The position numbers and the translations under genes are program-made. A stretch of 64,000 bases of DNA. Source: Plectosphaerella cucumerina (Eukaryota > Ascomycota > Sordariomycetes > Glomerellales > Plectosphaerellaceae). Within the stretch, counting starts at the first letter, position 1, and each line of letters opens with the position of its first letter. Location of the stretch: NCBI GenBank assembly GCA_020746995.1, contig JAGPXD010000005.1, positions 1,426,001-1,490,000 of the forward strand. Reading direction: 5' to 3'. Shown here piece by piece: positions 54,879-64,000 of this stretch. The notes below the pieces were generated by a model that was not told the DNA's origin, searched no databases, and saw nothing but the letters and a program-made list of their open reading frames with translations.

Positions 54879-55319
54879 GCAAACAAGACCACTGACTGGC
54901 ATTCAAGACAAAGACAAAGAACCTGTTCTCTTTCACAAACAGCAAGCAACATGTCGTAACTTCATAATTAACTGGGCTGAGCAGGTCCGGGCTTTCCTGC
55001 AAACGTCGCTGCCCTTTTGCAGCATTCACTCACGGCAACAACCCGTCGATGCCCTCCCCAAGTTGAATTTTGGGACTTGCCGTAAGTGAATTGAAGACGA
55101 AAGGGCTAGAACGTCATTTCCATTTCCCCAGGCTCTATAAAGCGTCTCCGTTCCAGCCCCTCGTTCCTCTGGAGAAAGCCACCATCACCAACATTCCTCT
55201 CACCCCGCCCCCACCTCCCTCGATCGAGACAGACTCAAGTACTCAAAAGTACTTTGCGACGCCCCATTGCTTCGCTTCGCCTTTCTTTGAGCTTTTGCAA
55301 ATTGCTTGCTCTTTGCAAC
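54879..55319. promoter_or_regulatory. Promoter of the secreted dioxygenase gene
   Basis: The 441-bp gap has TATAAAG at 55136-55142, about 180 bp before the ATG, followed by a C/T-rich leader. Confidence 0.5.
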
Positions 55320-56484
55320 ATGATCTCAAGCCGAATTCTCAAGGCCATCGTCGCTGCCCTTGCAGCAGGCCACGTCGCTGCCCATCCCGGTGCCGATCCT
55401 GCCGCTGAGAGGCGTGAGCTGGCTCAGAATGAGGAATTCGCCGCTCTCAACACCATGAACCTCGCTCATTGCGCCGAGAAACTTGAGACCAGCGGTGTTC
55501 TTGCGCGAGCTATCCACCGTCGCTCAAACACGGCCAACTCGCACATGCAGGGCCGCAGTCTGAAGGATGTCAAGACTGTCCTTGCGACTGATCATGAGGA
55601 CAACTCTGTAGGTCTTGGCTCGACTCAGGATGAGATCTTCGCGACTCGCGATGATGGATGTGTTCTCATGCCCGAGGTTACTGAGGGCCCTTTCTGTGAG
55701 TCTCCTTTCACGCCACTGGCTATCCTGTTGCTGACCAGACAGATGTTGAGGGCCAGCACCTCCGTGGCAACCTCACCGACAACGAGAGGGGCGTCAAGGT
55801 CTACTACGATCTTCAAATCATCGATGTCGACACCTGTGAGCCCGTCGAAGCCGGCGTCTTCGTCGAAATCTGGAGTTTGTGCCCCCCCCCCCCCCCCCCC
55901 CTTCTCCTCCTGCCAAACCAGCTAACATCTCCCCCTCAGCCACCAACGCCGCCGGCCACTACTCCGGCGTCGAGTCCCCCACCGACCCCGACAATACCTT
56001 CAAGACATTCAGTCGCGGCGTCCTCCCGACCAACGATGACGGCGCCGTCTTGTTCCTCTCCGTATTCCCAGGCCACTACGCCGGCCGCACCCCTCACGTC
56101 CACATCGCAACACACCACCCCGACTACGCCGAGTGGCTGCGCAACAACAACACGATCCAGAACAACGTCGTCACGCACAACGGCCAACTCTACTTTGACC
56201 AGCGCCTCGTCGACGCCGTGAGGAAGATCAGTCCGTACACAAACAACAAGCAGCGCTTCATCCGCAATGACGCGGATGCCTTCTTCGAGCAGGCTGCTTC
56301 GGTCTCGGACCCGGTGCTGAGTTACTTCTTCCTCGATCGTGCTGGAGAGGGAAAGTATGGAAAGGTTGAGGGGGGCATTCTGGCGTGGAAGCTTGTGGGG
56401 GTTAACATGACGAACACGAGGAGGCTTTCGGTTGCGGGTACGTTTCACCCGCCTACGGGTACTGATCTGAGCGGGTTTTTCTGA
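55320..56484 (+). CDS. Secreted intradiol ring-cleavage dioxygenase
   Basis: Exons 55320-55695, 55743-55874 and 55940-56484 give 350 residues. The N-terminus is a signal peptide (LKAIVAALAAGHVAAHPG). The catalytic part starts near CVLMPEVTEGPFYVEGQHLRGNL. The Fe(III) ligands fit Tyr in AAGHYSG, Tyr in FPGHYAGRTPHVH and the two histidines of that same motif. These extracellular fungal enzymes act on catechols released from lignin or plant phenolics and are distinct from the cytosolic dioxygenase at 14.3 kb. The second intron contains a run of 20 C. One N-glycosylation-type site (NMTN) lies near the C-terminus. Confidence 0.88.
55882..55901 (+). repeat. C20 homopolymer in intron 2 of the secreted dioxygenase
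   Basis: Twenty consecutive C directly after the donor region of the intron. It is prone to length change and sequencing error but is removed by splicing. Confidence 0.85.
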
Positions 56485-56704
56485 GGGCAACTTGCGAAGG
56501 TTGGATGATCTGCTGGCGTTTGGAGTTCGGTCGGCGGATTGGTTCTCTGTATTGGCATCATCGGGTACATCCCACACATCGCGACGGCGTTAGGCAAGAC
56601 AGCTTTCTCCCCTCTTCCAAGTTCTTCGGCGAATGTGACGTCAATAAATGCCTTGTCTCAGTTGGCCATGCGACGGGTGAGACGAAGGGAGTGTCTAGAC
56701 CTGC

Positions 56705-57537
56705 CTACAGCTCCGCCACGATCTCGGCTTGGAGGGCCGCATACCAGGCATCCTCGTCAGCTCCCCAGGAACGGAGAGCTTCCCCCGTCTCATGGATTTC
56801 GGCCTCCGAGATCCCGGCTTTTTCCCAGCTCTCTCTGAAGGCGTCACCCTTCGATAGCCTCCCAAGATTGCCATCCACGTACCACTTCCGCGCCTCCGCC
56901 CCTGAATGTACCGTCGTCCCGGCTCCAACAGTAATCTTGGATGCCTCGAATCCAACTTTCCTCATCAGCCCAGGCATGATACCGCCCGGGAAGCCCTTGA
57001 AGTCCTCATCCTCCGCCCCCTCTTCTCCATGGTTATGCGCCTTTCGCGTGTTCTCCCCCAGAGCCTGTCAAGATCATATCTCTTCGGGTAGAAGTGCAGG
57101 TCCGCCGCATCACGCGTGGCCAGGAAACCGCCGGGTTTCAACACACGCTTCATCTCTTTCAAAGCGGTAAGCTTCATCTCCGTCGACGACAGGTGTGGGA
57201 ACAGCTGAGAGCTGAAGACAACGTCAAAGGAGCCATCGGGGAACGGGAGCCCCTCGAGGAGGTCAGCTACCTCAAACTTGACATTGCCGACGCCATCTGA
57301 GAGCGCGTCGCGGGCGCTGTCGATGACTTCCTGGGATAAATCGATGCCGAGGACGGAGCCCTGGGAAACGAGGGGGGCGAACCCCGCGGTGATGCTTCCG
57401 GGGCCGCACCCGACGTCGAGGATCTTGTCTGTGGGCTTGATGCGGTGGAGGATGAAGCCCGCGTCTGATTGCGCTGTTCGGGATGAGTGGGCGCTCGTGG
57501 TGGCCTTGGAGTAACCTTGGGTGTAGTTTCCGGACAT
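56705..57537 (-). pseudogene. Class I SAM-dependent methyltransferase with a 1-nt frameshift
   Basis: From the ATG at 57537 the protein has SAM motif I ILDVGCGPGSIT, the acidic motif GSVLGIDLS, motif II-like FDVVFSSQLFPHLSS and MKRVLKPGGFLA, the UbiE/Methyltransf_11 order. At LDRLWG the frame turns to Arg-rich nonsense and stops. The adjacent frame continues with plausible sequence (FKGFPGGIMPGLMRKVGFE, KWYVDGNLGRLSKGDAF) to a stop at 56705. The shift maps to a run of five C on the plus strand (57055-57059), where one missing base would restore continuity. Either a real inactivating indel or a homopolymer sequencing error. Full length would be about 277 residues, normal for the family. Confidence 0.75.
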
Positions 57538-58062
57538 GATGTTGATGTTGAAGTGAGGTTGACGAATCCAGGTGGGGATGGATGCCGGGCTTCCGTCACA
57601 GTGGTGAAGAAGATGATAGGGGGCGGGGTTGAGATTATCGCAGGCCGTCTCTTGTTATCGCATGTCTTGAACCTTGCTGCTAACCATGCCGATTTGAGGC
57701 CTTGGCCATGCGGGCTTGGCACCTGCATTTATCACCCAGGTCTGATGTTACACCATCTGTTTCTCTTCATGCTAATGGTTTCCAGATTGCATAGTTCGGC
57801 GATCAGGATTCATCTTGACAGATATCGGTGTTATCAAAAGTTGATTGCTACTTGTAGGCACATTGGACCGACCTGGAAGTCGGTGGCCAGTCGCAGCGAG
57901 GATGGTTCCATGGATGTAGATTGTATTCAGGATGAATCTTGGTTCTCTATGAAAGCGTAGGTAGCCCCGGATATCATGATAGCTGTTACAGACTCAGAGC
58001 TCGAAGCATCGTCTAAAGCCGCTCTAAAAGTATAAGTGATCCAACCATTGTCCATCAGCGAC
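57538..58062. other. Intergenic region
   Basis: The 525 bp between the methyltransferase start and the transporter stop contain no supported gene; moderately A+T-rich. Confidence 0.4.
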
Positions 58063-59847
58063 CTAATACACGCTCGCCTTGCTCCACTTGCTCGCTGCCC
58101 GAATCTGCTTGCCGTAGATGAAGAACACAAAGGGAACTGGGATCAAGAGACATCCAACACCGCCAAAGATGGTTGATCCTGGCCCGACACCAAGATTGTG
58201 GTACAATGGCGATACCACCAGCGGAAAAGCCGCGGCGAAACAGCTCCTCAAGAAGGTGTTGGCTGCCACTGCACTGGCGGCGTAAAGCTGGAAAGTGTCC
58301 ACCAAATAGTTGAGTGCGGCCTGGAAGATCATGAAAAAGCCGCAGCCCGTCATGAAAAGCCCGATGACCGGCGCAATCCAGGGAGCGACTTTTGGGTCCG
58401 CCGTCCAGCCCGTGATGAATTGGCCTGCGGCGAACAAGCAACCGCCCAACATCATGGGCGGCAGCCTCCTCTCCGGAACGGCACGGTTGCCGGCGGCACG
58501 GAAGTGGTCGTTGTAGACAAACTGGTTCCAGACGTTGATGCCGGCGCCGGCAATAGCGCCAAGGAACAGCGCCAGGAAGGGCAGCATGGTCACGACTGTT
58601 GACCAGCCGCGGACCTCGCCGAAAATTATAGGGATAGCGCCAAGGTGTAGGTAAAGGATACCGAAGACGAAGCTTGCGTAGAAGGCGATGAGGAAGCAGA
58701 TGGGCGTGGCGAGGAGCTGTACGGGCCGAAGTAGGAACTTGCGCGCAAGCTCTGCGAAGCCAACGTCCCATTCCTCGAAGCGGGCGTGAAGTGACCAGTT
58801 GCCTGTGCTATGGCGCAAACGTTGTGCTTTGACGACGAGGAGGCTTGGGGGGTAACTTTCGTCGATGAACACGGCGGCGATGACGAGCATGAGAGCCTGC
58901 AGAATGCCGGTGAAGTACTCAGTCCAACGCCAGCCGAGAGAAGGGTTGGAGACAAATGCCGCTGAGACGATGGGACCGACGGTCGTGCCGCCGACAACAG
59001 CGAGGGCGTATCCAGACATGGCAATGCCTCGGTGCGCAGGACTGAAGAGATCTCCCATAACGCCACCAGTGTTCGTGACAGGCGCCGAGGCGAAGAGTGC
59101 GCCGAAGAAGCGCGTAAGGATCAGGGTCTGGAAGTTCTCCGACGTTGCTGACGCAAAGGAGAAGCAGCTCGCCACAAACATTTGTGGCAGGACTGCCATA
59201 CGTCGCCCGTAGACCTCAGACATGGGCGCCCAGATAAGCGGACCGAGGCCAAAGCCGAGAAGGAACAACGTCGTGCCTAGTGTGGCTGTCTCCTCGCCGA
59301 TGTGGAATTCCTCTGCGACCTGACGCGTGCCGGCGGCGTAAGAGGCCGAGGCCCAGGTTGCAGTCATTGTTACGAAGCCATATATGAGTGTAGTCGTAGC
59401 CTTCTTTCGCATGGGCCAGTTGATGGGGTGGTAGGGGTCGTCGGGGCCTTCGAAGCAGACGAGGGAGTCTTGGGTGGTTGGGACACTGGCGAGGGGATGG
59501 GTGAAAGGTGGGACTTCGGGGCGAGATCTGAGGCGGGATATCACAGTGTCGCGTCGGGAGAGAGCGATGCTGCCGTGAGTCGAGGATGCGCGGCGCCGAG
59601 CGGTTCGGATGCGTGAGAAGGTCGCCTCAAGATCCTGCGGTCGGTGACCATCGTGATCGCCGTCGTCTACGCCATGGGTGTTGGTTCTGGAAGGAGCAGA
59701 GGGTCTGGTAGCTGCTGTTGAGGACGATGATGAAGAAGACAGTGTTGATGCTGAAGGAGTTGGTTCGAGATGATGAGATGCATCGTCAAAGACGTCGGCT
59801 ACGTCTCTCCGGCCAGCCGTGCCTTGTTTCTCGCTGTCAGTATCCAT
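58063..59847 (-). CDS. MFS transporter of the DHA1 polyamine/drug:H+ antiporter type
   Basis: Single-exon frame of 594 residues from the ATG at 59847 (MDTDSEKQG). The frame is open 45 codons further upstream, but the DNA there holds GTGAGT directly before the ATG and looks like leader with an intron. A Ser/Arg-rich cytosolic N-terminus (about 1-140) precedes 12 hydrophobic segments; motif LGFGLGPLIWAPMSEVYGRR is the loop 2-3 motif of this subfamily and VCFEGPDDPYHPINWP is the conserved pre-helix segment of TPO1/FLR1/caf5-type carriers. It would export drugs, polyamines or secondary metabolites across the plasma membrane. Confidence 0.9.
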   Translation of the reverse strand: MDTDSEKQGTAGRRDVADVFDDASHHLEPTPSASTLSSSSSSSTAATRPSAPSRTNTHGVDDGDHDGHRPQDLEATFSRIRTARRRASSTHGSIALSRRDTVISRLRSRPEVPPFTHPLASVPTTQDSLVCFEGPDDPYHPINWPMRKKATTTLIYGFVTMTATWASASYAAGTRQVAEEFHIGEETATLGTTLFLLGFGLGPLIWAPMSEVYGRRMAVLPQMFVASCFSFASATSENFQTLILTRFFGALFASAPVTNTGGVMGDLFSPAHRGIAMSGYALAVVGGTTVGPIVSAAFVSNPSLGWRWTEYFTGILQALMLVIAAVFIDESYPPSLLVVKAQRLRHSTGNWSLHARFEEWDVGFAELARKFLLRPVQLLATPICFLIAFYASFVFGILYLHLGAIPIIFGEVRGWSTVVTMLPFLALFLGAIAGAGINVWNQFVYNDHFRAAGNRAVPERRLPPMMLGGCLFAAGQFITGWTADPKVAPWIAPVIGLFMTGCGFFMIFQAALNYLVDTFQLYAASAVAANTFLRSCFAAAFPLVVSPLYHNLGVGPGSTIFGGVGCLLIPVPFVFFIYGKQIRAASKWSKASVY

Positions 59848-60556
59848 GGTTGTCGATGTCGATTGGTGTTGGAAACTCACCATTTCCCAGAATGCGAGCA
59901 TCCTCCCATAATATACCACTTCTACGATAGATGGCTTCCGAAGTCGTCCATGTCCACGCAATGTGCACTTACTGATCGCCACCCTTCGAGGTAAGCTTGG
60001 TCATGATCCGGGATAGCGGCACATTTCGGGCTAGCCACGACACCACTTACTCACTCACCCGTGACGTAGTAATACAACGCACCCGACTGGTCCAGCCTTG
60101 CCAGGACTTACAATGGCCGACACATTCCCGCGCCGATCGGCCAGACATGCACATTGCAGTAAAAGAATCTTTGGAGTGCAGACGTGATCTCATTTCGTGT
60201 CGCCCTGGAAATCTACAGAGTCTATGAAAACTTGCCCTATGCTGGGGAACCCTCCCCAACGCGGGGATTCCGGCTCGTCCGTCGAGCCTTAGCACGGTCG
60301 CTTAGAGGTATCCGAGGTGTGGTGTCGTGAGTGAAGGTGGACCGTGAGAGAAAATGAGCAACTTTTGAGTGCCTTTTGGTAGCATCAGCCGAACCCAATC
60401 TGTCGGCGCCCCGTGGCCATTCCCCCGCCCATCCATATCATCAAAAAAGTTGATGGGCCGGGGGCCACGCCCGGATGCTAGATGACAGACAGAAACCGTC
60501 CGCAAGCGCCCGCCCCCCTCAACACCCAATGACCGCGCGTTCGAACCGATGGACAT
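59848..60556. other. Intergenic region
   Basis: About 710 bp with no supported gene; it holds the transporter promoter and the 3' end of the SSB gene. Confidence 0.45.
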
Positions 60557-61448
60557 TTACCGGGAGGACATGGCCTTGGTGACGAGGCGCTTGAGGGCGA
60601 GCTCCTGCTTCTTGAGGTCCTCGGCCGAAGCGTCGGTGATCTCGAGCTTGGCCATGGCCTCGGAGACCTGCTGCTCGATCTTGTCCTTCTGGCCGCGCTT
60701 GAGCTTCAGCGACAGCGTGGGGTCGGAGATGATCTCCTCGACACGGCCGATGTAGGACTCGAGCTGCTGCTTGGCCTCGAACTTCTTGCTGAAAGCCTCG
60801 TCGTTCGTCTTGAACTTCTCGGCGTCTGCGGGGGGTCAGCAATTGAAGCAATGCGTCTGGTGGTTCGTGGGGACATACCGTTGATCATCTTCTCGATGTC
60901 GCCGGAAGACAGCTTGCCGACGGAGTTGGAGATGGTGATGTTGGCGCTGCGGCCGGAGGACTTCTCAGTGGCGGTAACCTTGAGGATACCGTTGACGTCG
61001 ACCTCGAAGACACACTCGAGGACGGGCTCGCCAGCCCTCATGGGAGGGATGGGGGCGAGAGTGAACTCGCCGAGCGAGGTGTTGTCCTCGCAGTTGACAC
61101 GCTCACCCTGGTAGACGGGGAACTGCAAGGATTGTCAGTGAGATACAAAGTGCGGTGTGTGACGGCATAACTTACGCTGACGGTCTGCTGGGAGTCGGAG
61201 ACGGTGGTGAAGGTCCTCTTCTTCAGGCAGGGAACGGTCTGGCCGCGGGTAACGACGGGAGCGAAGATGTTGCCCTCCATAGCGACACCCAGGGACAGGG
61301 GGACGACATCGAGCAGGAGGAGGTCGGCGGTCTCGGCAGAGGTGGCCTTGCCGGAGAGGATACCGGCCTGGACGGCGGCACCGTAGGCGACGGCCTCATC
61401 GGGGTTGATGCTCTTCTCGAGCTTCTTGTTGTCGAAGAACTCGGACAG

Positions 61449-61484
<36 letters not shown>

Positions 61485-62012
61485 GACAAGGACGATCTCG
61501 TCGACCTCCTTCTTGTCGAGGCCAGAGTCCTTGAGGACGGAGGCGACGGGGGCCAGGGTGCCGGAGAAGGCCTTGGCGTTGAGCTCCTCGAAACGAGCAC
61601 GGGTGATCTGGAGCTGGAAGTCCTCGCCGTCGAAGAGCGAGTCGATCTCGATGGTGGCCTGAGCACCGCTGGACAGGGTACGCTTGGCACGCTCGCAAGC
61701 GGTACGGAGACGGCGCAGGGCACGGGCGTCGCCGGACAGGTCCTAGAACGAGGGTTAACTTTGTCAAATCATAGAGGGACGGCGAGAGCGCAAACCTTCT
61801 TCGTCTTCCTCTGGAAGTCCTTCTTGCAGTGGTCAAGGAGGTTGGTGTCAAAGTCCTGACCACCCAGGTGAGTGTCACCGGAGGTAGCCTTGACGGTGAA
61901 GACACCACCCTGGATGTTGAGGAGGGAGACATCGAAAGTACCACCGCCGAGATCGTAGATCAGGACGTTGCGCTCCTTGCCGGACTTGCCGGCACCAAGG
62001 CCGTAGGCGATG

Positions 62013-62044
<32 letters not shown>

Positions 62045-62057
62045 GACGTTCAGGCCA

Positions 62058-62092
<35 letters not shown>

Positions 62093-62852
62093 GTTGTCGT
62101 TGAAGTAGGCGGGGACAGTGATGACGGCCTTCTCAACCTTCTTGCCAATCTTGGTCTCGGCGATCTCCTTCATCTGAGGGGGGGGTCAGCATACTGCTAG
62201 GTGAGGGTTGGTTGTGGGGGTGCTAGGGCTGACCTTGATGAGGACCATGGAGGAGATCTCCTGGGGGGAGAACGACTTGGTCTCGCCGAGGTACTCGACC
62301 TCGACCTTGGGGGAACCGTTGCCATCGTCGATGATCTTGAAGGGCCACGACTCGGCGTCCTTCTTGACGATGGGGTCCTCGAAGCGGCGACCGATGAGAC
62401 GCCTGAGGGTATTTGTTAGCGGGGCAATGGCAGGAAAGTGCCAAAGCAACTCACTTGACATCGAAGACGGTGTTGGCGGGGTTCATGGCAGCCAGGTTCT
62501 TGGCGGCCTCACCGATCAGGCGCTCCTTCTCAGTGAAGCTGACGAAGGAGGGGGTGGTGAAGGAACCCTGCTCGTTGGCAATGATCTCGACATTGGTACC
62601 CTCGTAGATGGCAACGACGGAGTAGGTGGTGCCTGTAGAGGAGAGACGTCAGAGACATTGGTCTATTGAGGCATTGATGATTGAAGGTGGCGGTGGTTGG
62701 CGATGGAGGCTTCTTGCGGCGGTTTGCTTTTCCCCTCCCAAATCGATGGCGGTGAAAGTGTGGGAATCGAACAACGGGCGCATCGTGCGTTGCGGAAATC
62801 AAAACTCACCCAGGTCGATGCCGACGGCACCATCGTAAAGTTCTTCCGCCAT
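60557..62852 (-). CDS. SSB1: Ribosome-associated Hsp70 chaperone SSB
   Basis: Seven exons (62852-62810, 62632-62455, 62402-62234, 62173-61796, 61742-61176, 61122-60879, 60825-60557) give 615 residues; yeast Ssb1 has 613. Signatures: AVGIDLGTTYS in the nucleotide-binding domain (split by intron 1), IYDLGGGTFDVSLL, VLVGGSTRIPKIQ, and the substrate-domain segment FPVYQGERVNCEDNTSLGEF. The Ssb-specific features are WPFKIIDDGNG, the FDGEDFQLQITRARFEELN region and the C-terminus LVTKAMSSR without the EEVD tail of Ssa proteins. It binds nascent chains at the ribosomal exit with the RAC co-chaperone. Many introns near the 5' end are usual for fungal Hsp70 genes. Confidence 0.95.
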
Positions 62853-63710
62853 TTTTTCGGTGTGTGTGTGAATTGCCCAACGGTATGTGTCCTGGAGGGG
62901 GGAGGGAGGTTGAGAGGTCGAGGCGAGACGGGGGAAGGGTTGAAGAGGAGGTGCGCGGGGTCTAAATGGGAGGTCGCCTCGGACAAAAATTTTGGGGGGG
63001 CTCGAATAAATTTCGACCTGCGAACTTTTCGCTGGCCGCCGGGGGGTGCCCATCACGCTAGCCCCGCTGTGGCTAGGCCGCCAGCCGAATTTTGAAGTGG
63101 CCTCCGCCTCGCTTATCTTATCGCGCATTAGCGCCTGTTTCTGCCGAATTTCGCCGCCCACACTTTCGCTCCCCAGTGACATTCTGGAGCAGGGCTCAGT
63201 GGCGCATCCACTGGGATTTCAGAGGAGCTGTAACGGGGAGGCCGGGAAAAGTGGACAACAGCGGCACCACGACAGAACCAGGTCAAAGAGAAACATGTCG
63301 ACCACTTGTCTTGAGTGTAATCCACGGATGGACCCTGGGCCCAGCGCGTACGGTAGGTGAATAGACCCAGCAGTTGAACCGCCCCATGAGTCGAATCACA
63401 TCAGCAGATCAACCGCAGGCGCCCTGAGTTTCTCAAACGCAGATGAGCTGGCGTGATATGCTGAAATACACCCACCCAGCTGATCCATTATGCTAACAGT
63501 CGCAGTCCATACAGAGAACAGGTTTACGGAATCCGGTCCGGCAAAAATCCTGAATACGCCTTTGTCCACAAATGCCAAGTCTATCAGAGTCCCACCCCAT
63601 GTCCCTGCTCCAGGGGCCCCAGACCGCTCCGTGTCTGAGGGTTAAGAATGCCTGCTCGCTCCCTCTTAGGTGCCGTCCGGTGGTCACGACGACCGCTCCC
63701 CTCGCCATTA
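62853..63710. other. Promoter region of SSB and 3' flank
   Basis: About 860 bp without a supported gene. Directly upstream of the SSB ATG is a CA/CT-rich leader. No classical heat-shock element array was recognised. Confidence 0.4.
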
Positions 63711-64000
63711 TCACTTGCGTGCACTGAATGTCTTTTTTGCTGTCCGGATCACTGTCGCAGAGACAGTCCTGACCGGCTTTGAGCCCGTGGCCTCTTGCAG
63801 AGCCTTGGCGACCTGTGGCGCAACCCAAGTATCCCACAGCTGCCGTTCATTCGTCTTGGTGGCCCAGACCAGAATGAAACGGGCGGCGAGCAGCAGCAGG
63901 ATCCAGAAGACCAATGGGATGTGCCGACGGCGACGGAGACGCAGCCTTGCCAACCGCTCCTCCTCCTCGCGGATCGCCCGCCGTGTGAGAGCATACCGGA
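63711..64000 (-). CDS. Small single-pass membrane protein, C-terminal part (partial)
   Basis: The frame runs from beyond the right edge to a stop at 63711. It reads ...TRRAIREEEERLARLRLRRRRH, a basic stretch, then one transmembrane helix (IPLVFWILLLLAARFILVW), then a short C-terminal part (ERQLWDTWVAPQVAKAL, ending KKTFSARK). The positive-inside rule predicts a cytosolic N-terminus. The true start is outside the window, so the internal Met at 63953 is not the start. Family not recognised. Confidence 0.6.
   Translation of the reverse strand, partial: RYALTRRAIREEEERLARLRLRRRRHIPLVFWILLLLAARFILVWATKTNERQLWDTWVAPQVAKALQEATGSKPVRTVSATVIRTAKKTFSARK

Noticed and set aside
60530..60545. tRNA B-box-like GTTCGAACC
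   Set aside because: No cloverleaf arms or A box at the right distance; several similar matches elsewhere also failed, so no tRNA gene is called.

Overview
The window reads as nuclear DNA of a filamentous ascomycete (Pezizomycotina, most likely a Sordariomycete). Genes carry short introns of about 42-70 bp with GTRNGT donors and CAG/TAG acceptors, coding sequence is GC-rich at third positions, Zn2Cys6 regulators and fungal NACHT proteins are common, and several genes are clear fungal orthologues (GCN5, OST5, RAD1, CDC26, SSB-type Hsp70). No bacterial or organellar signature is seen. All exon boundaries below were placed by eye from splice signals and reading frame.

1-7.4 kb: the end of a MATE transporter, a complete anion:cation symporter-type MFS permease on the minus strand, 2.4 kb without a recognisable gene, and a fungal NACHT (NLR-like) protein without a repeat domain.

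7.5-24.1 kb: an apparent catabolic gene cluster for an aromatic acid. It holds an amidohydrolase-2 decarboxylase (gamma-resorcylate / 2,3-dihydroxybenzoate type), a SnoaL-like protein, an alpha/beta hydrolase, a family III CoA-transferase, an intradiol dioxygenase that looks like the hydroxyquinol type, a Zn2Cys6 regulator, an FAD monooxygenase of the salicylate hydroxylase type and a second Zn2Cys6 regulator. A coherent reading is aromatic acid -> decarboxylation -> ring hydroxylation -> intradiol cleavage, with the MFS permease as possible importer. Three promoters carry a TATAAG box at similar distances and one carries a 10-bp direct repeat.

24.5-41.2 kb: mostly housekeeping genes. They are CDC26 (APC/C), a conserved protein with a disturbed 3' end, GCN5, OST5, RAD1, a small ORF, a large disordered conserved protein and a small conserved protein, separated by long non-coding stretches.

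42.4-57.5 kb: an accessory stretch rich in damaged genes. It contains a secreted ADP-ribosyltransferase-like fragment run together with an NB-ARC relic, a C2H2 zinc-finger gene with an in-frame TAG, a NACHT-type N-terminal region with a frameshift that ends at the P-loop, a medium-chain reductase gene with an in-frame TAG, and a methyltransferase with a frameshift. Intact-looking genes lie among them: an OTT_1508-type deaminase-like protein, a Zn2Cys6 protein, a DUF726 membrane hydrolase and a secreted intradiol dioxygenase.

58-64 kb: an MFS drug-type transporter, the ribosome-associated Hsp70 SSB with seven exons, and the end of a small membrane protein.
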